Translations under genes and position numbers: made by a program | Shown: piece after piece, positions 34,235-45,819 of the stretch | How positions within the stretch are numbered: the stretch's first letter is position 1 | Layout of the letters: each line of letters opens with the position of its first letter | Notes under the pieces: generated by a model | What the model was told of the DNA's origin: nothing | The model's input: only the letters and a program-made list of their open reading frames with translations | Databases searched by the model: none | Assembly (NCBI GenBank): GCA_022559845.1 | Contig: CM040126.1 | Coordinates: 45,378,458 to 45,442,457 of the forward strand | Length of the DNA stretch: 64,000 nucleotides | From: Amorphophallus konjac | Lineage: Eukaryota > Streptophyta > Magnoliopsida > Alismatales > Araceae | Reading direction: 5' to 3'

Positions 34235-36172
34235 TCACCAGAACTGCCTCCGCAAGTTCTGATACATCTTTGTCACACCCGGGTGTACGGTGTACCTGCT
34301 CCCATGAGCCTCGCGCAGCACCGCACGACGAACCTGCTCCTCGGCTGGGACGTACAGCCTGCCACGAAACCTCGCAGCACCGTCCTCGCCGAGCTCCACA
34401 TCAGCCATCGCAAGAATCCGGGGCAACTCAGGGTCCGCATGCTGAGCCTCTGTCACCTGACGACGGATAGCAAGAGTGACAGTCAGACTCGCAAGCACCG
34501 CCAACCCTGACTCCTGGGGAATCTTGAGCCTAAAAGATACTTCGGGCACTTGTTCCCAAAGCCTCCACCTTCTCAACATCAAGGCACTGACCGCAACCTT
34601 CCGACTCAAGGCATCGGCAACGACATTCATCCTGCCCGGCTGATAAGACAGGGTGAAGTCGTAGTCCTTCATGAACTCCATCCAACCCCTTTGCCTAAGG
34701 TTCAGATCTCTCTGCGAGAACACATACCTCAAACTCTGATGGTCAGTGAACACCTCGAACTTCGTGCCATACAGATAATGCCTCCAGATCTTCAGCGCGA
34801 AGATCACCGCCGCCAACTCAAGGTCATGGGTGGGGTAGTTCTCCTCATGGGGCTTTAGCTGTTGAGATGCATAAGCCACCACTCTACCATGCTGCATCAG
34901 AACAGCACCCAATCCGACGCTGGAAGCATCTGTACACACCACAAAACCTCCCGATCCAGAAGGCAAAACCAACACCGGAGCCGAGGTGAGCAATCTCTTC
35001 AGTTCGCTGAAGCTCCGCTCACACTCCTCGGATCAAACGAAAGGCACATCCTTCCGCGTGAGTCTAGTCATCGGGGTCGCAATGCGGGAAAAATCCTGGA
35101 TAAACCGACGATCATAACCCGCAAGCCCCAAGAAACTCCGGATCTCCGTCACCGACCTCGGCCTCGGCCATTGCATCACAGCCTCGACCTTGGCGGGATC
35201 CACGGAAATGCCATCACCAGAAATCACATGCCCCAGAAAAGTGCACCTCGCTGAGCCAAAACTCGCACTTGCTGAGCTTCGCATACAACTGGTGATCTCG
35301 CAACGTCTGCAGCACCACACCCAAATGGTACGCATGCTCCTCGACAGACTGCGAATAAACAAGGATGTCGTCCACGAAGATGACCACGAACTGGTCTAAA
35401 TACGGATGAAACACCCTCTGCATCAAGTCCATGAAGGCTGCAGGGGATTGGTGAGCCCAAACGGCATCACCAGAAACTCATAATGCCCGTACCTCGTACT
35501 GAATGCAGTCTTCTCCACATCAGACTCACGAATTCTCAGCTAATAGTAACCGGACCGCAAATCAATCCGCGAGAACACTCGCGCAGACTGCAGCTGGTCG
35601 AACAAATCATCAATCCGCGGCAACGGATACTTGTTCTTAATGGTCACTTCATTCAGCTGCCGATAGTCAATGCACAACCGCAGACTACCGTCCTTCTTCT
35701 TCACAAACAACACGGGCGCACCCCAAGGGGAAAAACTAGTACGAATATACCCCTTGGCCAACAGTTCCTGCAACTGCGCCCTCAACTCCCTCAACTCAGC
35801 GGGGGCCATACGGTAGGGAGCTTTTGCCAAAGGTCCCGTACCAGGCACAACCTCGATCACGAAATCGATCTCCCGCTGGGGAGGTAATCCAGGCAACTCC
35901 TCGGGAAAAATGTCGGGGAACTCGCACACCACCGCAATGTCCTCGACACTCGGTTCCATCCGGTCAGACACAACCACTGACGCGAGAAAACCCTGACAAC
36001 CTGACTCAAGCAATCGACGGGCTCGAATAGCAGAGATAAGGAATCGAGAAGAGGTGGAACGGATACCTTGGAAATAGAAGGTCCGCTTGCTCGGATGCTG
36101 GAAGTAGACCCTCTTCATCCCACAATCCACCACCGCTCCATGAGTCTCGAGCCAATCCATGCCTAAAATCAC
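34235..36172 (-). pseudogene. Tekay reverse transcriptase and RNase H
   Basis: RT blocks: [61 protein letters not shown] and the active site [11 protein letters not shown] (FVDD). RNase [48 protein letters not shown] and [16 protein letters not shown] at 35540 replaces the usual Gln after SGYY. A one-base loss near 35443 puts 35240-35443 in another frame and a second shift near 35240 restores the original. Confidence 0.92.
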
Positions 36173-36745
36173 ATCGTAATCCCGAAGCTACAATGCATAC
36201 AACCTGCCTGGCATACTCCGCCCATCGATCCAAATCGGAATCTGATCGAAGCAATACGGAGTGATCATAAAATCACCCGAAGGCAACTCCACTGCCAAAT
36301 CACAGGACAACTGGGTCACCGGCTCCTCGACGCTCGACGCGAAATCCTCCGAAATAAACGAATGAGACGCGCCAGAATCGAACAAAACCCGAGCCGCACA
36401 ACCCAAAATCTGAACGGTACCTTCCACGAGCTGCGACGCCACTGCCTCTGCCCTGGTCAAGTGCGTGATCTGGCCTCGAGCCCTCTGCCTGCCTCCCACG
36501 CTGGCTGACCTGGGTAGCGGCGGATACTGTCCCTGCTGCTGCTGCTGCTGTCTCTGCTGCTGGGGAACCTGCTGCTGCTGAGGAAACTGCTGCTGTGGCG
36601 GTCTCTGAGGACAGTCACGCGCCATGTGCCCTGGCTGGTCACACCGAAAATAGATGATCGGCACCGTGCACTGCCTGCTTGGGTGGGTCCCATCACACCG
36701 TGGACAAAGTCCCCGCGATCCACCCACTGATCCCTGACGCTGCAA
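36173..36745 (-). pseudogene. Tekay zinc knuckle and protease
   Basis: CPRCDGTHPSRQC is followed by a CCHC-like FRCDQPGHMARDC in which the first Cys is missing, then a polyglutamine stretch encoded by CTG repeats. The protease has VLFDSGASHSFIS, with Asp-Ser-Gly intact. TAG at 36188 (LYAL then [12 protein letters not shown]) stands where the family has Gln. Confidence 0.87.
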
Positions 36746-37277
36746 AGGAATCGGCTGCTGTACACTGCCCGATGAAGCCTACCCCTGATCCTTGTGCTTC
36801 TTACGAAAATTCTTCTTCAAGAACTTCTTGACCTTCGAGCCAAAGGACGCAGATCCTGTCACCGAAGCTGCCGCTGCCGGTACTCCTGAACCACCCGACG
36901 CATGCTGGAAGAAACCCTACTGCTGGGTAGCCGACTGCTGGCTGCGACCTGACAAGGACTGCCCCTGGCTGACCGGTCCTCGAGTCCTCTGCATATCCAT
37001 CTCCAAAGAAATCGTAACACGAGACGCTGTCTCTAGATCAGTGGCCCCGTTCACGATCAAATGGTGCCTCAACTCCAGCCTCAAGCCCTGCACAAACTGC
37101 GCGGTCCTCACCCTCTCATGCTCCATGATGTGAGGTGCATACCGACCCAGCTCGACAAATCAGGCCCTGTACTGCAACACGGACATGTCACCCTGCACCA
37201 GCTCCAGAAACTCCCGCATCCGCTGCGTGGCAACAATATCTGGACAATACGTACGCTCGAAAGCACTGACAAAGTCA
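36746..37277 (-). pseudogene. Tekay gag, N-terminus deleted
   Basis: Retrotrans_gag-type blocks: DFVSAFERTYCPDIVATQRM, then VQGLRLELRHHLIVNGATD with DMQRTRG. The sequence stops abruptly at about 37277, joined to the 54-bp terminal segment. The start codon and upstream leader are lost. Stops lie near 37160 and 36915. Confidence 0.8.
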
Positions 37278-37332
37278 ACCCGAGAATCCGATTACCGGGA
37301 AGGCCCGATAACCTGATTCTCGGGTCGTTACA
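37278..37332 (-). repeat. Aberrant right terminus of the Tekay element
   Basis: Contains a segment in the same orientation as the 3' LTR terminus (GAATCCGATTACCGGGAAGG...), followed by GATTCTCGGGTCGTTACA, the inverted copy of that terminus. Ten-base arms CCCGAGAATC and GATTCTCGGG flank it, so the segment can fold as a hairpin. It replaces a 2.4-kb 5' LTR. Confidence 0.82.
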
Positions 37333-38709
37333 ACCACCGACCTGGAAGACCACCTGCACGGCTTCGAGTCCCACCTGGTATTTCACCGGGCCTCGGACAC
37401 CGTGAAGTGCCTGGCGTTCGTCACGACCCATTGGGAGAACGCCCGAGCATGGTTCGAGTCCCTGCCGGCCGGGATGATCTCCTCCTTCCAGCAACTCAAG
37501 AAGCTGTTCAAGGAGAACTTCATGGGCTGCTGAAAGGTAGCCAAGTCTGCAGTAACCCTGCTCGCCCTCAGGCACTCCGGATCCCCCATCTCGACGTTGG
37601 CATCGCCACCACGGCACTCACTCAGGGGACGCGAGACCACATCCTCCGACGTGCGCTCGGAGTCGAAGCCCCTAACGACCCTTCTAGATCTCCTCGCGCT
37701 AGCCCAAAAGCATGCGCATTGCGAGGAGAACACTGCGGCCCTACGCCGCGCGGCCGGGACCGACCAGCCCGACCGCAAAAGAACCGCCAACCCACTGCGC
37801 GAGGGTCGGAGCAAGCGAGAGCGGCGCGACGGGGACCATCGCAACCGCTCCGAGAAGGAAAGGGGTGGCTACCGCCATTATACACCCCTGACGGCCCCGC
37901 CCGACCAGATCTTAATGGATATTCGCGAGGAGCCATCCCTCAAGTGGCCCTCGCGGATGAAGTCAGATCCCAACTCACGGGATATGAAGAAGTACTGCCG
38001 CTTCCATTGGGACCATGGCCACAACACCGCCGACTACATCAATCCGAAGGATGCCATCGAGGACCTCGTACGCAGAGGGCTCCTCGATAAGTTCCTCGCT
38101 AAAAACTCCGAGAGACGACAGAAGACGTCTCCCCCGATCGACAATCGGCCCAACGAAAAGGAGATCATGATGATCTCTGGGGGGCCCACTGCGGGGGGGG
38201 GGGATAGCGTGAGCAGAAGGCGTCGGTACGCGACGGCTATCTACACGGCCGATCAAGGTGACGGAACCCCAAGGGAGTTTTCCCCTTCAGACCACCTGGG
38301 AGACCCCATAGTCTTCTCCGAGGATGACCTTAACGGCATCACGACACCCCATTCTCATGCTTTGGTGGTTTCTGCCTCCATCAATCAATGTACTGTGCGC
38401 CGCATCCTGGTAGATAATGAAAGTGGACCCGACATTATCGCGTATGACTATCTTGTACTTATGGGTGGACGTGTCACGACTCGCGCCATTGCACACACCG
38501 CTGTATGGATTCTACGGCACGACTGTCTGCCCAGAAGGGCGTATCTCGCTCCCGATCGCGTTTGGGACGGTGCCGAAAAAGGTAACCTTCCTCGCCGACT
38601 TCACTGTAATTCGTGCAATGACAGGATATAATGCCATCATCGGTCGAGGGATCCTTGGTACGCTACGAGACGTCCCCTCCTCCTACCATCAAAAGCTTAA
38701 GTTCCCTAA

Positions 38710-41037
38710 TGATGTGGGACGAACACGGGGACCGACTCTAAGTGATGCAGACCTCGGACTCTAAATGCGGACGCGACTAGCAACATACAACAATGGAGAC
38801 ATTTTGGCCCGACACTAAGAGTTCCTATAGGCTATACGTCACTAACAGAAACGTAAGCTCACTCGTCGTCCCAAGCGAGGGGAAACGTGGATCCGCGCAG
38901 TTGAGAAATCGGCAGAGTCAAGGGTGGTCGACTCACTTCAGTGCTCGGATCGAGCTACGGGACGGGTCACTCTCTCGCTCACAGCGGTGACATGAACTCA
39001 TGGGATAGAATCCTAACGCACTCACAGCGGCATATGACCATATACTAGCTAAGCAAGCGTAATGCCAAGAAGTTAAGACAGTACCTCCACGCTCCCGGGG
39101 TGGGGAAGACAACCCCGGCCAAATCCGCACTCCCGGTTAACAAATTTTTACAGCGGTACAAAGTTTTGACCCACTCCACGCAGGGAGGTATCAGGTCACA
39201 TGTGGGGCTCGGGAGTAGCGGGAATTGGGTTGACAGGCAGCATCTTGATGTCGCTCCGACGGTGCCGAAACCCACATTTTAGTGCTGTCCGGACGGCGCG
39301 ATCTGTGGTTCCGTGGGACCCACGTGCTGCTCAGTCCTCCGGACCTGACGGGGTGGGTCCCGCTGTGATGGTGACACCTGGTGGCGCGCTCCCCTAGACG
39401 GCGGCCGGGCTGGAACACCAGTCGGAGGCCGATCGGCTCCGATCTCCAAGTCTTGGAGTTGCTACCCACGGATCTGCTACTTCTATTTTGCCGCGCGTGA
39501 TCCGACGAGATCTGTCGCTGCGATCACTCCTGACGTCGGATCGACACACAAGAGGAATCGTTGGAAAGCTCTCTTGAAATCCTTCGACCCTCTGTGACTC
39601 CAGAAAATTTGTGGGGACTGTAGTTTTGTTGGCAGATTTATGAACCAGACTGATCTCTGTTTCAGATCTGGCCGGGCAGAAAGGAAGATTCCTGAGAGTT
39701 GGCATTGACCGTGAAGTAGACCTTCGATTCAGACTTTTATCTCTTCATAAAAGTTGTAGAGGGGAGAGAGAGGACAATGGAAATAATTTTTATGAAGGGT
39801 TTGGTGGAGGTTTCGATTTGTTGGGGATTTTATACTGACTGGAGGTCGGATCTGGACAGTGGCAGATAGAATTGAATTGAGATCTGGAGTGAATTTTTAG
39901 AAAATATGAACGTGAACTTAAATTCACAAGAAAATTTGTGGATGTGATATTAGGTTGACAGAACCTTCAATAAAAATATCAAGTCATTTGGATCACAAGA
40001 AGGTGGGTTCATGAATGACCTATTAGGATTCTGGAAATTTGGGCAGAGTGTTGGTAGATCTGAAAGATGGTGGAGAAAGAAAATGGAAAAATGGAAAATA
40101 GAAACTAGAGGCTCCACCAATTTTTATAGGAGGTGGTGATGATTTATGGAACTCACCATGAAAGTTTGGGCTCTAAAAGATCTCGTGGCTGGGAGTACAA
40201 ATTTGTGGAAGAAGAGGTTATCCTGGATGGACAGAACTCCGGCGACGATGGCGGTGGTGCGACGGCGGCACGATGGCGGTGGCGGCGGCAACGATGAACT
40301 CACGAACTGATAGAAGAGGCCTCACACCTCTGATTCACAGCCTTCCCAGCTGCAGAAGGGGGGGAGAGGAGAGAGATAGGGGGCAGCCCTTGCTTGCTCC
40401 AACAAAATTCAGATTTTTCTCTTCATTAATTCTTGAAAATAGGAAATACAATTCTTTTATATGAAACCCATGGATCTTGGTTTACGTAGAGGAGATGCCA
40501 AATGCTATTTCCCCAATGTGGTCAAGCCTAATTAAATAAGCTTAGCCTAATGAGGCCAAAAGAGGGGGGCAGTCCCCTTATTTTAAGGAGAGAAAGTGGG
40601 CTTTTCTTCCCACTTTGTCTCCCTTGGTCAACAAGAGAGGCTTGGTCCAAGTTGGGCCATAGACCAGCCAATTGGGCCTTCCAATCTAGGAAACCCATGA
40701 GAAAGAGAGATGCCCAATTGGGCCTTAAGTCATTTAAAGACCCATTATAAAGTCTAGTGGTCCAATATGGCCACACTTCTCAATGGACTCTAAAGGGCTT
40801 AATCCAAATGGCTTATTAAGAGCCTTACAGAGAGCCTAACATGAAAACCCAAATAAAAACACACATTACAAGCCCAAGTACAATGCAAATAAATGCAAAA
40901 AAAGTGTCCAAACTCATGGCGGAGACTCCATACTATCTCCGAGCCAAAGAGAAGCTGATGTAGCTCGAGTGGTGCTCCGCGTATGGTACCGACGGCTTGC
41001 CGGTTCGTGCTTCTCGCTCGCTCTGGTGTCCGCACCA
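38710..41037 (-). repeat. 3' LTR of the deleted chromovirus
   Basis: 2,328 bp, ends TGATGTGGGACG and GTCCGCACCA. Matches, in inverse orientation, the LTRs at 43219-45514 and 50887-53166, and directly 53560-54699. No real genes; ORFs are incidental. The adjacent PPT on the minus strand reads CCCGGGGAGAAT. Confidence 0.88.
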
Positions 41038-41659
41038 ATTCTCCCCGGGTGGGAGAAACTCGACCTTGTCGAGTAAGGGTCTGCATCGTACTGGTAGCGC
41101 TCCAGTAGGTCCGGATCTATCTGCTACAACTCTCCACGGGTGATCCAAGTATCCTCGGTGGTGGGTCGCCCTCTCCAATGCACTAGGTAGCGCGGGTAGG
41201 ATCCACTCCTGGTAACTGTCACCTGCTCATCCAGTATATGATCGATATGCTCTCGCTGCTGTGGAAATGGGGCCGATGGTGTATACTCAGGTGTGGGATC
41301 ACTCTCAATAGGAGGAGATGGCTCAAAAGACTCACTAGAGATCACCGCTGGGTCCCTAGATGTAACTAGATCTGATACATTGAAAGTTGTGCTTATACCA
41401 TATTCCTCGGGCAGGTCCACAACATACGCATTGGATCCAACGCGTTTCAACACTCTAAATGGACTGGCTCCGCGAGCTTACAATTTCTTTACAGTTCTAG
41501 AGGGAAACCGTTCAAGTCTTACCCTGATCATGACATATTCACCCTCTTGAAACTCACGGTGGTGTCGATAGGCATCGGCTAACTCCTTATACCGTGCATT
41601 GCTAGCCTCAATGTGATGACGAACGTCGTCATGCAGACTCCTAACATGCTTAACAAAAA
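41038..41659 (-). pseudogene. Integrase C-terminus and chromodomain fragment
   Basis: Blocks [50 protein letters not shown] and the chromodomain [18 protein letters not shown] with [15 protein letters not shown]. Matches the plus-strand relative at 50270-50880. Compared with that copy, two Gln codons have become stops here: CAA to TAA near 41479 and CAG to TAG near 41125, both C-to-T. The integrase core is deleted. Confidence 0.85.
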
Positions 41660-41998
41660 GAAAAACACACGGATGCACACACGACCCTAAACAACCCTAC
41701 AGTTAGTCCAACCCAATCATATGCAAGATGGTCCAGGACATCCGAATGTGTGCCATGCATACCCTTGGTGTGACCGAATATCAGTACAATCATAAGATGG
41801 TCCTTTGGATTTGGGAGGTTTGGGTGGGCCAGGAGGGTTGGGTGTCTCTCGCCAGTGAATGGACTCGGTGGGTGTCGATGGCCCGGCCCGTGGGGAAGGG
41901 GTATAATGGTGGACTCCCCTAAAGAGGTGGAATGGATATTGTGGACCAAGGGGCCCACTAAGAAACGGATCGAAGGGATCAAAGAATGTGTGACCTCT
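41660..41998 (-). other. Spacer, nothing recognised
   Basis: Internal sequence of the deleted chromovirus between the integrase remnant and the unknown ORF. No domain, RNA gene or repeat is recognised. Confidence 0.5.
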
Positions 41999-43218
41999 CT
42001 ATATGGATTCCCTCATCTCAAGATCCCATGTGTGGAAGTTTAGAAGGTGTTGTTGATCTCCTTCATCCATGAAGGGAGATGGGACGGTGTATAGGATATA
42101 GGATTCCTCCCTTGGGACAAATGGACTAAAGTGAGGCTCGGGCGGTAGGGGAAGGAACAACAGAACCTCCGTGGTGATATGGCCCACGGTGTACACGGAG
42201 GTAATGGACCCCAAAGCAGAATGGGTGAAGCTACGACCTGTGGGTCGGTCGAAGCCTGGGGCCAACATATGCGTCAACTTCCATTGGCCATCTAATCCCT
42301 GGAGAAGGTCTTCCAAGGTATCTATGTGGTGACTAGACTGAAACGTTGTGTGGAAGGAGTTGACGGGCACTACTTGTAGTGCGGGGTCCATGGATGGGTA
42401 GTAAGATGGGGCAGGGACCAAACCTGTCCTAAGCCAGTTAAAGAGTGGCTCGGCTATGAGTAGCTTTCCCGTTAGAAACACGGGTAACTCTGGCTGAGAT
42501 GACTCCAAATGAAATGGCTCCGGGTGAGGATCGAAAATGGGTGGCAAAGGAGCACTAGGAGAAGGGCTATCCACTAGGAGGGGAAGAGGCCCTTGGGACC
42601 CCGTAGGTGGAGCCGGGTTGGGACTACCGGCCATGACCTCCCTAGGCTCGAGTATGGCTATGTTCGGACTCGGAGGTGGGCAAGGGGAGACCAGCGACTC
42701 AAAATAAGCACATCTCCTATCCACCCGATCTGAAATCATTTACACAAGTTCGGCAACGGTGTGGGTTGGAGTAGGGGTATCGCGGTGGACTCGCCCGTAA
42801 TCAACCAGCCTAGGCTTGGGTACTTGAGGGGCTTCTTGCCTCTGGATATGACCCACTTGGTTGGAAGTGAGTTGGTGGGGTCGGCTGGAGGTGTGACCCA
42901 CATGGTTGGAAGTAAATGGGTGGGACGGGTTGGAAGAGACCGGATGGGGAAGGTAGACCCTTCTAAGCTCTCTCTTCATGTCCCACTATGACTCGATGGG
43001 CCATTGCCTCCTAACCTCTCTCAAGCGCTCAATGTGGTCCCACTTTTTGGCGGCCTCGTGTAGAAGCCTCTCCTTGGCGAAATAGAATTGACCGGCTTCG
43101 GACATGGTATAACAATCAAAGTATGTGTCTATGGCGGCCTCCCACTTAAGGTAGTCACCCGGGTCATTGGAGCCATAAAAATATGAGGCTTCGGGCCTAC
43201 GGAAGTGGAGAGGGTGGT
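41999..43218 (-). pseudogene. gag-like N-terminus fused to an unknown C-terminal region
   Basis: One minus frame, interrupted by stops at 42986 and 42740. Its first codons lie beyond the nested element: ATG at 53226 (MESRSPRRYD), then a TGA, rejoining at 43218. YFYGSNDPGDYLKWEAAIDT and RELRRVYLPH match Retrotrans_gag-type proteins. After a His/Pro-rich linker comes about 245 codons without zinc knuckle or protease, Pro-rich then globular-looking (LEDLLQGLDGQWKLTHMLAP, TTEVLLFLPLPPEPHFSPF). I do not recognise this part. It occupies the place of pol in a non-autonomous element. Confidence 0.65.
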
Positions 43219-45514
43219 TGGTGCGGACACCAGAGCACGCGAGCGGCACGAGTCGGCGAGCCACCGGTACTGTACGCGGAGCACTACCCGAGCTACAGCG
43301 GCTTCCATCTGGCTCGGAGACAGTCTGGAGACTCCCCCTTGAGTCTCGATATTTATAGTATTTATTGAGACTTTATTTGTGTGTCATGTGTGTTTATTGG
43401 TTTTACTTCGGATTGTAATAAGGGTTTATGTGTAAAATGGGACCACCTGGGTCCCGCGGGCCCCCCTACCTCTTCCCCATTAGTCCACCTCATCTCTAGG
43501 GCCCATGTGGGTCAGTCAACCTTCCAATAGTGGGCTTCTAGAAGAGTGGACCAAGGGAGGACAAATGAGAAAAAAAAGTCCAATAAGATGGCCATGAAGT
43601 CAAGGGGGCACCCCCTCTTTAATATAGTTGAATAGGATTTGAATTTTTATTTTATTTGATTCCAAATCACATGGGAGAAATAAAATTGAACTCCCTTTTT
43701 TACCCCTCCCCAACCCTAGATCTAGGGATAGTTGAAGTCTTTTTGTATTTCATATATATTCCTTGTATTTTCATTTGATTACAATTAATGCACACAAAAA
43801 TCAGATTAATGTTGGAGCAAGCAAGGGCCGCCCCCTTCTCTCTCTCCTCTCTCCCCCTTCAGCAGCTGGGAAGACTGTGATTCTGAGGTGTGAAGCCTCC
43901 TCTATCAGTTCCGGAGCTCGTCGTCGCCGCCACCGCCGCCACCGCCACCGTTCCGCCATCGCACCACCGTCGTGTTCGCCAGAGTTCTGTCCATCCAGGA
44001 TAGATCCCCCTTCCACGAATTTCTGCTCCCAGCCACAGACTCTTCTTGAGCTCAAACGTTCAGGGTGTGTTCCAGATGTTCCCTCCACATTCCATAAAAT
44101 TTTGTTTGGCCTCTAGTTTCCGATTTCTATTTTTCCATTTTCGTCCATCTTTTCCTTCCAGATCTGCCTATTTTCAGTCTAGATCCACAGCCACCCTGAA
44201 TTTCTCATCTCCGGACCTCCTTTTGATTTTTTCTGGAACCCCCAAAATTACTGGAGGTTTTTCCCACCATCCGCTCCACTGAAAAATTTTAGTGGAATTT
44301 CAAAAGGCCTCCACCTATTTTCTAAAAATCATTTTCAGATCCCCTTCAGTTCTGTCTGCTTCTGTCCAGATCCGACCACCTACCAGTATAAAATAACTTT
44401 CCCCATCCAAATCTCCACCAAATCAGTCATAAGAAATATTTTCGTTTTCCTCTCTCTCACCTCTACAATTTTCATGAAAAGCTCGAGGTCTGAATCTGAG
44501 GTCTACCCCGCGGTCAATGGCAGTTCTCAGGAAACTTCACTGCTGCCCTGAGATTTCGGGCCCTGTCCAACAGTAACTTCAAAAATCTACTAAAGCCAGA
44601 TCCGTGCAGATCTAATTTGTCTATCTGACCCTAGATAGAAATACTTTGAAAGAGCTTTCCAATGATACCTTCTGTGCGTCGATCCGACGTCAGGATTGAT
44701 CGCAGCAGCCGATCTCGCCGGATCACGCGCTGTAAAACAGAAGCAACCAGTCCGTGGGCAGCAACTCCAAAGCTTGGAGATCGGAGCCGATCGGCCTCTG
44801 ACCGACGTTCCCGCCCGACCGCCATCCAGGGAGGCGTGCCACCAGGGGTCTCCATCACAGTGGGACCCACCCAAGCAGACCCAGAGGACAGAGTGGTCCG
44901 TGGGCTCCACGAACCCGTAGATCGCACAGTCCAGACAGCACCAAAACGCCAATTCGGCACCGCCGGGGTGACATCAAGATGCTGCCCGTCAACCCAATTC
45001 ACGTGACTCCTGGGCCCCTCATGTGACCTTTTACCTCCCTGCGTGGAGTGGGTCGAAACAATTGTACCGCTGTAAAACTTGTTTAACCGGGAGTACAGGA
45101 TTGGCCGGGGTTGTCTTCCCCACGCCGGGAGCGTGGAGGTAACGATCTCGACTTCTTGGCATTTACTTGCTTAGCTAGTATATGGTCGTGAGCCGCTGCT
45201 GAGTACGATAGGAACTTAGCCCGTGAGTCCATGTCACCGCTGTGAGCGAGAGAGTGACCCGTCCCGTGGCTCGATCTGAGCACGGAAGTGAGTCGACCAC
45301 CCTTGACTCTGTCGGTTTCTGAACCGCGCAGATCCGCGTTTCCCCTTGCTTGGGACGACGAGTGAGCTTGCGTTTCTGTTAGCGACGTATAGCCCATAGG
45401 AACTCTTAGTGTCGAGCCAAAGCATCTCCATTGTTGTATGTTGCTGGTCGTGTCCACATTTAGAGTCCGAGGTCCGCATCACTTAGAGTCGGTTCCCGTG
45501 TCCGTCCCGCATAA
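43219..45514 (+). repeat. 5' LTR of the nested chromovirus
   Basis: A TATA-like GATATTTATAGTATTT lies at about 43348-43363, so U3 is short and R/U5 long. It contains the CT-rich stretch 43840-43930. ORFs inside (for example 43763-44116) also occur in the other LTR copy and are not genes. Confidence 0.9.
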
Positions 45515-45819
45515 GTTTGGTATCAGAGCGAGTCGAGTCTAGGGTAGTCGTTCCATAAGTCTTGCACGGTCTATGTCGAGCCTAGGATCATCATTATTTT
45601 CAAAACAAAAAAGTGTTTTAAAATTGCATTTCATCCTGACAATTCGGTATATTAAAAGGTGTTGTCCGAACGTTAGGCTACGCCTATCGGGAAGGCCGCA
45701 CACTTACGGGAGTGATCTTCAGATCGATTAACTCCGTCACGTACCGGATATTGATTTAGGTTTAGGTGCATTAGTTGGTGTTTGCATTAGTCTGTGTCTC
45801 CTCGTCCGTGTGTCTTTGC
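45515..45819 (+). other. PBS and leader of the nested chromovirus
   Basis: TGGTATCAGAGCGAG at 45518 is the standard plant PBS for initiator tRNA-Met, three bases after the LTR. The rest of the leader up to the gag start has no recognised feature. Confidence 0.88.

Larger units (their letters stand above)
30569..37332 (-). mobile_element. Tekay/Del-type chromovirus with one LTR and an aberrant right end
   Basis: Flanked by ACCAC at 30564-30568 and 37333-37337. Excision on paper restores the gag frame of the host element, which confirms the ends. The 3' LTR is 30569-32988. The right side lacks the 5' LTR, PBS and gag N-terminus and instead ends in a 54-bp segment whose last 18 bases are an inverted copy of the opposite terminus. 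All coding parts from 37277 down to 33056 lie in one minus frame except 35240-35443. The chromodomain-like C-terminus and 2.4-kb LTR fit Tekay/Del. Confidence 0.88.
29080..38709 (+). mobile_element. Plus-strand Tat-like Ty3/gypsy, 5' part, split by two insertions
   Basis: Has a 5' LTR, PBS and gag-protease but no pol inside the window; the remainder must lie beyond 64000 if it survives. Its gag is interrupted by the Tekay element (30569-37332) and again at 38710 by a chromovirus. Removing the first insertion and one ACCAC copy restores the gag frame. Gag and protease resemble those of the minus-strand Tat element at 5413-20802 only in general layout, so it is a separate family. Confidence 0.8.
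30015..38709 (+). pseudogene. gag-protease of the plus-strand Tat-like gypsy, in two pieces
   Basis: Piece one (30015-30568) starts MASRGSLRNPSNRGRG and reaches LPSFTSYDGT, with a TAG at 30273. Piece two (37333-38709) resumes with DLEDHLHGFESHLVF, WENARAWFESLPAG and SSFQQLKKLFKENF (Retrotrans_gag). It continues through a Cys/His motif (YCRFHWDHGHNTADY) to a protease with ILVDNESGPDI, in place of the usual Asp-Ser/Thr-Gly, and GYNAIIGRGIL. TGA at 37531 and frameshifts near 37560-37680 and 38490-38560 break it. A run of eleven G's near 38192 lies in the coding sequence. Confidence 0.8.

Noticed and set aside
37597..38631. 344-codon ORF as a host gene
   Set aside because: Contains the Gag Cys/His motif and protease region of the plus-strand gypsy and is in frame with gag sequence on the other side of the Tekay insertion.
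43763..45457. ORFs inside chromovirus LTRs (for example 43763-44116 and 44662-45006)
   Set aside because: They recur in all LTR copies in either orientation and have no domain.
45518..45529. TGGTATCAGAGC as part of a tRNA gene
   Set aside because: It is a primer-binding site three bases from an LTR; no cloverleaf surrounds it.
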